Shown one piece after another: positions 1 through 7,245 of a stretch of DNA of 24,507 bases. The number at the start of each line of letters is the position of its first letter. Positions within the stretch are counted from its first letter, which is position 1. The stretch lies in the NCBI GenBank assembly GCA_964372275.1, contig CAYJRR010000071.1, positions 1 to 24,507 of the forward strand, in the 5' to 3' direction. The notes beneath the pieces were generated by a model. The model was not told where the DNA came from. It saw nothing but the letters and a program-made list of their open reading frames with translations, and ran no database searches. The DNA comes from CAYJRR01 sp964372275 [NCBI: uncultured bacterium]. Its GTDB lineage: Bacteria > CAYJRR01. The position numbers and the translations under genes are program-made.

Positions 1-2
1 GG

Positions 3-37
3 TTTTCCATTTTCCATTGTCCATTTTCCATTTTCCG
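3..37. repeat. AT-rich heptamer tandem repeat
   Basis: Five consecutive 7-bp units (TTTTCCA, TTTTCCA, TTGTCCA, TTTTCCA, TTTTCCG) occupy positions 3-37. They are AT-rich inside very GC-rich surroundings and end 22 bp before the glpD start codon. The same opening, GGTTTTCCATTT, recurs in the inverted repeat near 18266, so both belong to one interspersed family. The left edge of the window probably cuts this copy. Function is unknown. Confidence 0.75.
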
Positions 38-59
38 AAACGGGCGGCCCTGAAGCGCG

Positions 60-1793
60 ATGTCGTTTTCTCTCCATGACCGCGGCGCGCTGCTCGCCGA
101 CTTGAACCGCCCTCTTGATGTCCTGATCGTGGGCGGCGGCATCAACGGCGCCGGCCTCGCCCGCGATCTCGCCCTGCGCGGCGCCCGGGTGGCGCTGGTG
201 GAGCGGGGGGACTTCGGCGTCGGCACCAGCTCGCGCAGCTCGCGGCTGATCCACGGGGGGTTCCGCTACCTGAAGGAGGGGAAGGTCGGTCTGGTCTTCG
301 AGAGCACGGCCGAGTGCCGGCTGCTGTCGCGACAGGCGCGGCACCTGGCGCGCCCCCTCCCCTTCGCCTTCCCGATCCGCGACGGCGGGCCGTTCCCCCG
401 TTGGCAGATCAAGGCGGGGCTCACGATCTACGACGCGCTCGCCCTGTTCCGGCGCCACCGCAACCATCGTTTCGTGAAGAGGTCGGCGCTGTCGAACGAC
501 CTCCCCACCCTCGACACCGCCGGTCTCCGCGGCGCCTACGTCTACTTCGACTACCGGACCAACGACGCGCGGCTGGTGCTGGAGAACGTCCTCGCGGCGC
601 AGGAGGCGGGGGCGATCGCGGTGCCCCGCGCGACCGCGGCGGTGCCGCTTCGCGGCCTGGCCCGAGATGGGCGCGCGCGCGTCTGCGGGGCGGTCGTCCG
701 GGACGAGGTCTCGGGACGGCACGTCGAGGTCCACGCCACGGTCGTCGTTTCGACGACCGGCCCTTGGACCGACGAGCTGTTGTCGGCGTTCGACGCGCAC
801 CGGAAGGGGAGCCCGCTTCTCCGGCGGACGAAGGGGGTGCACGTCGTCGTTCCGGCCGCGAAGCTCCCGCTGCGCGCCGCGGTCGTCCTTCTGAGCCCGC
901 GTGATGGGCGGGTGCTGTTCGCGCTCCCGTTCCACGAACACAGCGTGCTGGGCACGACCGACACCGATTGGGACGGCGATCCCGGCGAGGTCGAGGTCGA
1001 GGCCTCCGACGTCGACTACCTGCTCGAGGCGGCGAGGGACGCCTTCCCCGCCTCCGGTCTGGCCGCGCACGACGTGATCTCCTCCTGGGCCGGCGTCCGA
1101 CCGATGGTCAACGAGCCCGGCAAGCGCGAAAGCGAGGTCTCCCGCGAGGAACGGGTGCTCGAGACCCCCAACGGACTGGTGGCGGTCTTCGGAGGGAAGC
1201 TCACCACCTATCGTCGGATGATGGAGACGCTCGGCGACCTCGTGGCGCGACGCCTCCGGGAGCGGGGCGGACCGGCGCTCCCGGCGTCGGTCACGGCGGA
1301 GGTCCCGCTTCCGGGGGCGGTCGGCCTGGAGTCGGAGGCCGACCTCGAGCGGTTGGCGGGGCACTTGCGCCACCGGTTCGGCGTCGATCCCGCGGGCTGT
1401 GCGCACCTGGTCGAGACCTACGGTTCGCGGGCGGTCGACCTCCTGTCGTTCGCGGCGTCCGACACCGGCGGGCGGCTCGGCTCGCGCGTCGACCCGGCCT
1501 TGCCGCACCTGTGGGCCGAGATCGAATGGGCGGCGGCGCGCGAGATGGCGCTCGGCCTGGAGGACGTCCTCGTGCGGCGGACCGGGATCTTCTACCGGGC
1601 GCAGGACCAGGGATTCTCGATCGCCGCCGAAGCGGGATGGCGAATCGGCCGCCGGCTCGGCTGGAGCGAGCCGGCGATCGCCGCCGAGGTCCGGCGCTAC
1701 CGGGAGCTCGTCTTCCGGAATCGCCGCTGGCGCGACGCCGAGGAGCCGACGAATCCGATGGTCCCTCCGGAAGCGATCCCCCCGATTCGATGA
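60..1793 (+). CDS. glpD: FAD-dependent glycerol-3-phosphate dehydrogenase
   Basis: This enzyme oxidises sn-glycerol-3-phosphate to dihydroxyacetone phosphate and passes electrons through FAD to the quinone pool at the inner membrane. The 577-aa length is usual for bacterial GlpD. The N-terminus shows a Rossmann FAD site (GGGINGAG, residues 25-32), the acidic ribose-binding residue in VERGDFG (about 47-53), and the family signature TSSRSSRLIHGGFRYL (about 56-71). A conserved GKLTTYR segment lies near residue 380, followed by the helical C-terminal GlpD domain. The ATG at 60 lies just before the conserved region; no strong ribosome-binding site is visible. The stop overlaps the next start (ATGA), so the downstream FAD oxidase is probably translationally coupled. 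The assignment to GlpD is firm; the physiological acceptor is inferred. Confidence 0.95.
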   Translation: MSFSLHDRGALLADLNRPLDVLIVGGGINGAGLARDLALRGARVALVERGDFGVGTSSRSSRLIHGGFRYLKEGKVGLVFESTAECRLLSRQARHLARPLPFAFPIRDGGPFPRWQIKAGLTIYDALALFRRHRNHRFVKRSALSNDLPTLDTAGLRGAYVYFDYRTNDARLVLENVLAAQEAGAIAVPRATAAVPLRGLARDGRARVCGAVVRDEVSGRHVEVHATVVVSTTGPWTDELLSAFDAHRKGSPLLRRTKGVHVVVPAAKLPLRAAVVLLSPRDGRVLFALPFHEHSVLGTTDTDWDGDPGEVEVEASDVDYLLEAARDAFPASGLAAHDVISSWAGVRPMVNEPGKRESEVSREERVLETPNGLVAVFGGKLTTYRRMMETLGDLVARRLRERGGPALPASVTAEVPLPGAVGLESEADLERLAGHLRHRFGVDPAGCAHLVETYGSRAVDLLSFAASDTGGRLGSRVDPALPHLWAEIEWAAAREMALGLEDVLVRRTGIFYRAQDQGFSIAAEAGWRIGRRLGWSEPAIAAEVRRYRELVFRNRRWRDAEEPTNPMVPPEAIPPIR

Positions 1794-3352
1794 ACGCCGC
1801 GACCGATCGACGGCGCCAGGAGGTCGCCCGGCGAATCCGGGGCGGGCTCGTCTCGGGCTCGATCGCCGACCGCGCCGCCTACGCTCGGGATCTGTGGCCC
1901 CGCGACCTCCTGGGCTTGACCGACGGCACGCTCCCTCCCGGCCCGGAACTGATCGCCTGGCCCGGCACGGTCGACGAGGTCGCCGCCCTGGTGACGTTTG
2001 CCCGGAACGAGGGGATGACGGTCGTCCCGTTCGGCGGCGGCGCCGGCGTCTGCGGCGCGGCGCGCGCCACCGAGCCGTCGCGCGCCGACGGCGACCGGGT
2101 TCTGGTCCTCGACCTGAAGCGGCTGCGGCGGCTGCGTTCGGTCGAGCGCGCCAACGGGACGGCGGAGGTCGAGACCGGGATCGTGGGGGAGATCCTGGAG
2201 CGCGCCCTGAACGCGCGCGGGGCGACGCTCGGCCACTTCCCCTCCTCCATCTACTGCTCGACGCTCGGCGGCTTCGTCGCCGGTCGCAGTGCCGGACAGC
2301 TCTCCACCAAGTACGGGAAGATCGAGGAGATGGTGCTCGGGCTGGAGCTGGTCCTCCCCGACGGCGAGATCGTCCGCACCGACGACACGACCGGGCCGGA
2401 GCTCTCGCAGCTGTTCGTCGGCGCCGAAGGCACGCTGGGGGTCGCGACCGCCGCGAGGCTGCGCATCCACCGGCTCGCGGAGTGCCAGCGTCTCCGGGCC
2501 TACTCCTTTGCGTCGATCGACGACGGGATCCAGGCGATCCGGACCGTCCTGCAGGCGGGCCTTCGGCCGGCCGTGGTGCGGCTCTACGACGAGTTCGACA
2601 CGCTGCTCGCGCTGGCGGGGAAGGAGCACGCCCCGGGGGACGGCTCCGGGCTGACCGCCCTTCTCTCGCCGAAGAGGCTCGGAGGCTCGATCCTCGGGCT
2701 GTTCCCGGGTCTCGGGAAACGGGCGGTCGCGACGCTGCTCCAGAACCCGCGCCTGCTCAACCGCATCGCCGACGCCGTCCCGGGCCGGTGCCTGCTGGTG
2801 CTGATGTTCGAGGGTGCCCGGACGGCGACGCTCCTCGAAGAGGCCGAGACGGAACGCCTGTTGTCGTCGAGGAAAGCGACCGACCTGGGGCCGGCCCCCG
2901 CCGAACGTTGGAAACGGCGGCGCTACGCCATCTCCTACCGCCAGTCGAAGGTCTTCGCGGCGGGGGCGTTCAACGACACCGCGGAGGTCGCCGCCAGCTG
3001 GGAACGCCTCCCGCGTCTCTATCGCGAGGTGAAGCAGGCGATCGGTCGCAACGCCTTCGTCATGGCCCACCTCTCCCACGCCTACGCCGAAGGCTGCTCG
3101 ATCTACTTCACGTTCGTCTCGGCGGGGCGGGACGCCGCCGACGGCCGGCGGATCTACGACCAGATCTGGAGCGACCTGCTGGCCGCGACGCTCGAGGCCG
3201 GTGGGACGATCAGCCACCACCACGGAGTCGGCCTGTCGAAGGCGCGGTTCCTCCCCGAAGAGCTGGGGCCGGGCGGAATGACGGCGCTCAAAGCGGTGAA
3301 GCGATCGCTGGACCCGCAGCGGACGTTCAACCCGGGGAGGCTCGGGCTGTGA
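1790..3352 (+). CDS. FAD-binding oxidase, alkyl-DHAP synthase-like (GlcD position)
   Basis: A 520-aa flavoprotein of the vanillyl-alcohol-oxidase/PCMH superfamily. The N-terminal half has the FAD-binding segment PFGGGAGVCG (about residues 82-91), then the strongly conserved STLGGFVAGRSAGQ and YGKIEEMV stretch (about 160-183) and the FVGAEGTLG loop. The C-terminal half carries SYRQSKVF, GCSIYFTF and the triple-His stretch SHHHGVG (His476-478), which are hallmarks of alkyldihydroxyacetonephosphate synthase and its bacterial relatives. True AGPS replaces the acyl group of acyl-DHAP with a fatty alcohol. GlpD next door would supply DHAP. However, the next two genes look like GlcE and GlcF, so it may instead be the catalytic subunit of a three-part dehydrogenase. 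ATG at 1790 overlaps the glpD stop. Family is secure; reaction is open. Confidence 0.85.
   Translation: MNAATDRRRQEVARRIRGGLVSGSIADRAAYARDLWPRDLLGLTDGTLPPGPELIAWPGTVDEVAALVTFARNEGMTVVPFGGGAGVCGAARATEPSRADGDRVLVLDLKRLRRLRSVERANGTAEVETGIVGEILERALNARGATLGHFPSSIYCSTLGGFVAGRSAGQLSTKYGKIEEMVLGLELVLPDGEIVRTDDTTGPELSQLFVGAEGTLGVATAARLRIHRLAECQRLRAYSFASIDDGIQAIRTVLQAGLRPAVVRLYDEFDTLLALAGKEHAPGDGSGLTALLSPKRLGGSILGLFPGLGKRAVATLLQNPRLLNRIADAVPGRCLLVLMFEGARTATLLEEAETERLLSSRKATDLGPAPAERWKRRRYAISYRQSKVFAAGAFNDTAEVAASWERLPRLYREVKQAIGRNAFVMAHLSHAYAEGCSIYFTFVSAGRDAADGRRIYDQIWSDLLAATLEAGGTISHHHGVGLSKARFLPEELGPGGMTALKAVKRSLDPQRTFNPGRLGL
3334..3340 (+). promoter_or_regulatory. Ribosome binding site fixing a GTG start
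   Basis: The sequence GGGGAGG lies inside the end of the preceding gene, 8 nt before GTG 3349. It supports the GTG start for the GlcE-like gene over any downstream choice. Confidence 0.6.
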
Positions 3353-4578
3353 AGCGGGAGCTCGCCCTCTTCCAGGAGATCGTCGGCGAGGACCACGTCG
3401 CGGTCGGACCGGCGGCCCGCGCCTTCGCCGGACTTCCCGACGCGTGGATCGTCGCCCCCGGCGATCCCGGGGAGCTCGAACGGACGATGGCGCTGGCGCA
3501 CGATCGTTCGATCCCGGTCGTCGTGGCCGGAACGTCGGTCCGGGGCCTCGTACCCGACGCCCTTCCGCGCGGGCGGGCCGTCGTGCTCGACCTGCGCCGG
3601 CTGGACAGCCTGCTCGCGCTGGACGACGTCTCCTTGACCGTCACGGCGCAGACGGGGATCCCGATCGCCACGCTGGAGCGCGCGCTCGTCCGGCGCGGCT
3701 ACACGCTCGGCTTCCCCTTGAGCGGCTTCGCCGAGCGGGTCTCGCTCGGCGGCTGCCTCGCCGGCGGGGTTCCGCCGCTCGCCAGCCCCTCGCGCGGCCG
3801 CCTCGCCGAGCACGTGGTCGCGACGAGCTTCGTCCTCGCCGACGGCACGCGCGTCCGCACGCGACACGCCCCGCGCCAGGCGACCGGCCCCGACCTCGAC
3901 GGCCTGGTGCTCGGGTGCCGCGGCCGGCTCGGGGTGATCACCGAGGCGACGCTGCGCCTCTACCGCGAACCGGAGGAGCGCCTCCTCCTCGGCTTCGGCT
4001 TCGAAAGCACGGCCGAGGCGGTTCGCGCGCTGGGGGCGCTGACCTCGGCGGGACTCCCTCCCACCTCCGCCGGGATCTGGCCCGCCGGGCCGGAAGCGCG
4101 GCGCGGAGCGAGACTCGCCGCAACGTTCGTCGGATCGGCCGAGTGGACGCGCGGCCTGGCCGCCGCCGCGAAGAAGGAGCTGCGCGCCGCCGGGGGACGC
4201 CCCGACCCGGCCCCCGACGATTCGTGGTTCGCGCACGCCGACCGCGCGGCGGCGCGGCTCGGGGCGGAGCGCGAGCCGGTTTGGGCCTACGGTGATTTCG
4301 AATCGCTGGCCGCCGCCGCGTCGCTTCCCGCCTTCCGTGGTCCGGCCGCCGCCTTCGGGATCCCGGCGTTCGACCGCCACGGCGGCTACGCCGTCGCCGC
4401 CGGGGGCGCCGGCGGCGCGGAGCGCCTCGACGCGCTGCGCTCCGCCGGCTGCCGCCCGCTCACCGACGCCGACGGCAACGCGGCGCCGCTGTCCGAGACG
4501 GCGCGTCGGCTCCTCGAACGGCTGGCGACGACCCTCGACCCCCGGGGCGTCCTGGCGTGCGGAGGGGCGAATGCGTAG
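3349..4578 (+). CDS. FAD-linked oxidase-like subunit (GlcE-like)
   Basis: A 409-aa relative of the preceding flavoprotein, shorter and more divergent. The PCMH-type FAD-binding region spans about residues 25-205: DAWIVAPGDPGELERTM, a central SLGGCLAGG (where FAD oxidases bind the flavin), and the closing VLGCRGRLGVITEATLRLY. The glycine-rich segment normally reading like PFGGGAGVCG is here VVVAGTSVRGLV, so FAD binding may be weakened or lost. The triple-His C-terminal block is absent. Size and position, between a GlcD-class and a GlcF-class gene, match the truncated GlcE subunit of glycolate oxidase. The GTG start overlaps the upstream TGA and has a good ribosome-binding site. A structural or electron-relay role is inferred. 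Confidence 0.78.
   Translation: MKRELALFQEIVGEDHVAVGPAARAFAGLPDAWIVAPGDPGELERTMALAHDRSIPVVVAGTSVRGLVPDALPRGRAVVLDLRRLDSLLALDDVSLTVTAQTGIPIATLERALVRRGYTLGFPLSGFAERVSLGGCLAGGVPPLASPSRGRLAEHVVATSFVLADGTRVRTRHAPRQATGPDLDGLVLGCRGRLGVITEATLRLYREPEERLLLGFGFESTAEAVRALGALTSAGLPPTSAGIWPAGPEARRGARLAATFVGSAEWTRGLAAAAKKELRAAGGRPDPAPDDSWFAHADRAAARLGAEREPVWAYGDFESLAAAASLPAFRGPAAAFGIPAFDRHGGYAVAAGGAGGAERLDALRSAGCRPLTDADGNAAPLSETARRLLERLATTLDPRGVLACGGANA
4561..4565 (+). promoter_or_regulatory. Ribosome binding site for the Fe-S subunit
   Basis: GGAGG lies 5 nt before ATG 4571, within the last codons of the upstream gene. It fixes the start of the Fe-S protein, whose frame is otherwise open far upstream. Confidence 0.6.
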
Positions 4579-5770
4579 GCGCGCCGCGAATGGGAGGCCG
4601 GCCGCGAAGCCGGCGGAAGGCCCGGGTCCGGCCGCAGGCCCGAAGCCGGCGGCAAGCCCGAAGCTCGGTGGCGCGCTCGGGCGGCTCGTCGGGGGCGGCC
4701 GCGGCGCCTCCGACCCGCTGGCGGCGCACGCGACGCTCTACGAGCTGTGCGCCTACTGCCCCAAGATGTGCCGCTTCTCCTGCCCCGTCGCCGAGGCCGA
4801 CGCGAAGGAGACGCTGACGCCGTGGGGGAAGATGGGGGCCGCCTTCCTCGCCGCGAAGGGGGCGCTGCCGCTCGACGCCGCGGTCGAGACCTCCTGGGGC
4901 TGCACCGGCTGCGGCCACTGCACCGACTACTGCCTGCACGGCACCGACGTCGCGACGGCCCTCGTCGCGCTGCGCGCCACCGCGGACGTCCGCCGGATCC
5001 GCCCGGGCCCGCGCCTCGACGCGATCCCTTCGGCACTCAAGGTCCCCGACGCACCGATCCTGGTGCTGCCCGGCTGCGGCGGCGACGCGAGCGGCGTCTC
5101 CACCCTGGTCGGCCTCGTCGAACGGCTCGGCGTCCGGGGCGTCGCCTTCCCGGAGGCCACCGACGAAGCACGCGCAGCACCGACGAATCGGGAGGCCGCG
5201 GGGTGTTGCGGCTCCTCGCTCTGGTGGTCCGGCCGGCTCGACCGCTTCGACGAGCACGCGCGCGCATTCGCGAAGTCGATCGCCCGCCGCCGCAAGGTGG
5301 TCGTCGCCGACGCCGGCTGCGCCTGGACGCTCCGGGTCCTCTATCCGCGCCGGAAGATCCGCCTCGCCCCGCAGATCCTCCACGTCTCCGAATGGGTGGC
5401 GAGCTTCTTCCGCGAGCGGGTGGTGAAGGCCCGCCGCCGCGTCAAGGGAACGTTCTACTACCACGACCCCTGCACCCTGGGCCGCGAGTTGGGGATCGTC
5501 GACGACCCCCGCGCCGTGCTGGCCGCGGTGCTCCTGAACCCGCTGCGCGAGTTCGCCTGGAACCGCCGCGACACCGTCTGCTGCGGCGGCGGCGCCCTCC
5601 TCCCCGACACGATGCCCGACACCGCCCGCCGCATGGCCGAGGCGCGAGCCGAGGAACCGCGGAACGCCGGCGCGACGATCGTCACGACGTGCGGCACCTG
5701 CGTGGGTCATTTCCGCTCGAGCGGCGTGGAGGCCGTCGACCTGCTCGGCCTGGTGCGAGACGCGTTGTAG
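4571..5770 (+). CDS. (Fe-S)-binding oxidoreductase subunit with two CCG domains (GlcF/GlpC-like)
   Basis: A 399-aa electron-transfer subunit. It has two cysteine clusters of the 4Fe-4S ferredoxin type: CxxCxxxCxxxC (Cys60, 63, 67, 71) and CTGCGHCTDYC (Cys111, 114, 117, 121). Two cysteine-rich CCG domains follow: PGCGG with AAGCCGSS and DAGC, then HDPCTLG with CCGGG and TTCGTC. This is the layout of GlcF, GlpC and LutA-type subunits, which pass electrons from a flavin partner to quinone. The first 45 residues are low-complexity Ala/Pro/Gly/Lys with imperfect repeats, unlike the core. It is the last of four overlapping genes (8-nt overlap with the upstream gene), so it is most likely the electron outlet for the FAD proteins encoded just before it. 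Confidence 0.9.
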   Translation: MRRRAANGRPAAKPAEGPGPAAGPKPAASPKLGGALGRLVGGGRGASDPLAAHATLYELCAYCPKMCRFSCPVAEADAKETLTPWGKMGAAFLAAKGALPLDAAVETSWGCTGCGHCTDYCLHGTDVATALVALRATADVRRIRPGPRLDAIPSALKVPDAPILVLPGCGGDASGVSTLVGLVERLGVRGVAFPEATDEARAAPTNREAAGCCGSSLWWSGRLDRFDEHARAFAKSIARRRKVVVADAGCAWTLRVLYPRRKIRLAPQILHVSEWVASFFRERVVKARRRVKGTFYYHDPCTLGRELGIVDDPRAVLAAVLLNPLREFAWNRRDTVCCGGGALLPDTMPDTARRMAEARAEEPRNAGATIVTTCGTCVGHFRSSGVEAVDLLGLVRDAL

Positions 5771-5849
5771 CGGCCACCTCATCCGGGGTCGCGACCGCGG
5801 CACCGGACGCGGCGGCGTTCGCAGGCGCGTGGACCCGCCGGGGCCCCCG

Positions 5850-7031
5850 TCAGTCGATCCACTCCACCGGCGTCTTCAGCTCCAGCAGCTCCCGCTTCGC
5901 CGCCGCGATCACCCGCCTCGCCGCCTCCGCGTCGCTCCCGTCGCCCAGCTTCGGCTCCGCCTCGAGGAGCTTCGTCACCAGCTCCACCACCTCCCGCCGG
6001 CGCGTCGTCGCCAGCGTCGCTCCGTCCGGGACCTGCACCCCGAGCCCGGCGAGCGCTCGGTTGGCGGCCGCGCGGTCGGCGGCGTGTGCGCGCGACCAGT
6101 TCTTCTTCACAGCGACGAAGTAGATCAGGCGGAGCGCCTGGTCCTTCAGCTCCAACAGTCGCGCACGCTCGGAGGCGGGGGCCACGGGGAGGTAGCTCTG
6201 CACCAGCGCGTAGTAGCTCCGCAGCGGCGACGGCGCGTTGATGTCGGTCGGCACGTCCTCGTAGCCGTAGGAGCCGTCGTAGTAGGACGAGAAGACGGAT
6301 CGCGTGCGATCTTCGACGGCGGTGCGCAGCGCGGCGGGGGCCGGCGTGCCGGTCGTCTTGTAGAACTGTTCGCAGAGCGCGAACGACGCGTTGGTGATCT
6401 TGACGGCTTGCAGCGCGGCCAGCGCCGACTTCACGTCGCGCATCGCCGTCACGTCGCCCGCGAGCCTCGTCGCGAGGCGGTCCTCGGAGCCGGCCCGCGC
6501 GCGCGCGTCGGCGATGGCGCCGTAGACCTGCGACATGAAACGCGCGCTCCAGACGCCCGACGGTCCGATTCCGTCGAAGCCGGAGGCGGTGGTGAGACTC
6601 GGGAAGAGCGTGCCCCATTCGGCCGCCGAGAACGGGGTCCCGGTGTAGCAACCGAGTCCGATGAAGTGGCGCACCTGTCGGTTGGCGGCGGGGTGGCGCT
6701 CCGCCAAACCCTTGAGTTTCTCGTAGGAGAGGTATCCGTTCTTGCCAAAGAAGCTCGTACCGCCGGAATGTCCGGAGATGACGACGGTGTCGAGGGAGAT
6801 CTCCCCCCGCCCCGCGCGGGCGTAGATCTCCTCCAGTCCGCTCTCGATCTTGTCGTTCCCGGTCACGACGTGGATGCGCTGGCCGTGACGGCGCGCCATT
6901 TCGACGGCGGCGTCCCGTTCGACCTTCTGGTCGTTCACGTCGACGAACAGGATGTCGGCGCGCGCGTGTCCGGCGACGGCGAGGATCGCCACCGCGGCGG
7001 CGGCCGCGAGGAACGAATCGATGCGTTTCAT
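5850..7031 (-). CDS. Secreted protein with caspase-like (clan CD) His/Cys motifs
   Basis: A 393-aa exported protein. The first 25 residues are a classic signal peptide (MKR, Ala/Val core, cleavage near GHARA). The mature N-terminus forms an alternating strand/helix pattern: ILFVDVNDQ, then VVISGHSGG with His88, then HFIGLGCYTG with Cys128. A hydrophobic strand ending in SGH and a second ending in GCYTG, 40 residues apart, is the pattern of the caspase/gingipain/CHAT fold (clan CD peptidases). The C-terminal half is helical with no recognised domain. It converges on the Fe-S gene (79-bp gap) and diverges from the kinase gene. I did not recognise a named family, and an inactive or non-peptidase alpha/beta protein is possible. 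ATG 7031 is chosen because it starts the signal peptide. Confidence 0.7.
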   Translation of the reverse strand: MKRIDSFLAAAAAVAILAVAGHARADILFVDVNDQKVERDAAVEMARRHGQRIHVVTGNDKIESGLEEIYARAGRGEISLDTVVISGHSGGTSFFGKNGYLSYEKLKGLAERHPAANRQVRHFIGLGCYTGTPFSAAEWGTLFPSLTTASGFDGIGPSGVWSARFMSQVYGAIADARARAGSEDRLATRLAGDVTAMRDVKSALAALQAVKITNASFALCEQFYKTTGTPAPAALRTAVEDRTRSVFSSYYDGSYGYEDVPTDINAPSPLRSYYALVQSYLPVAPASERARLLELKDQALRLIYFVAVKKNWSRAHAADRAAANRALAGLGVQVPDGATLATTRRREVVELVTKLLEAEPKLGDGSDAEAARRVIAAAKRELLELKTPVEWID

Positions 7032-7245
7032 GGGCGCGCACGCGCTTCAAGCGATGTGCCACGGCCAACCGTGCGATCCGTCTCGTGTTCGGCCGCGCCG
7101 CCCCGGGGGGGTGCCGTCACCGGTTGGGGCACGGCTGCGGCAACGGCGGCGATCACCACCTGGCTACGGTTGTCGCCAGCGGCGCATCGAGCGGATGATC
7201 GCGGTGCGGATCGTCCGCGGGGGCTTCCCGCGGGATCCGGCGCGG

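Noticed and set aside
1697-3223. A 508-codon open frame on the - strand
   Set aside because: Antisense to the AGPS-like gene, whose motifs and coupled start are clear.
5782-5807. Inverted repeat (TCCGG ... CCGGA around GGTCGCGACC) between convergent genes, as a terminator
   Set aside because: Short broken stem and no T-run on either strand.
7128-7141. Sigma-54-like GG-N10-GC element (GGCACG ... GGC) upstream of the kinase
   Set aside because: Spacing fits, but the -12 half is CGGCA rather than TTGCA, and such GG/GC pairs are common by chance here. No enhancer-binding regulator is nearby.
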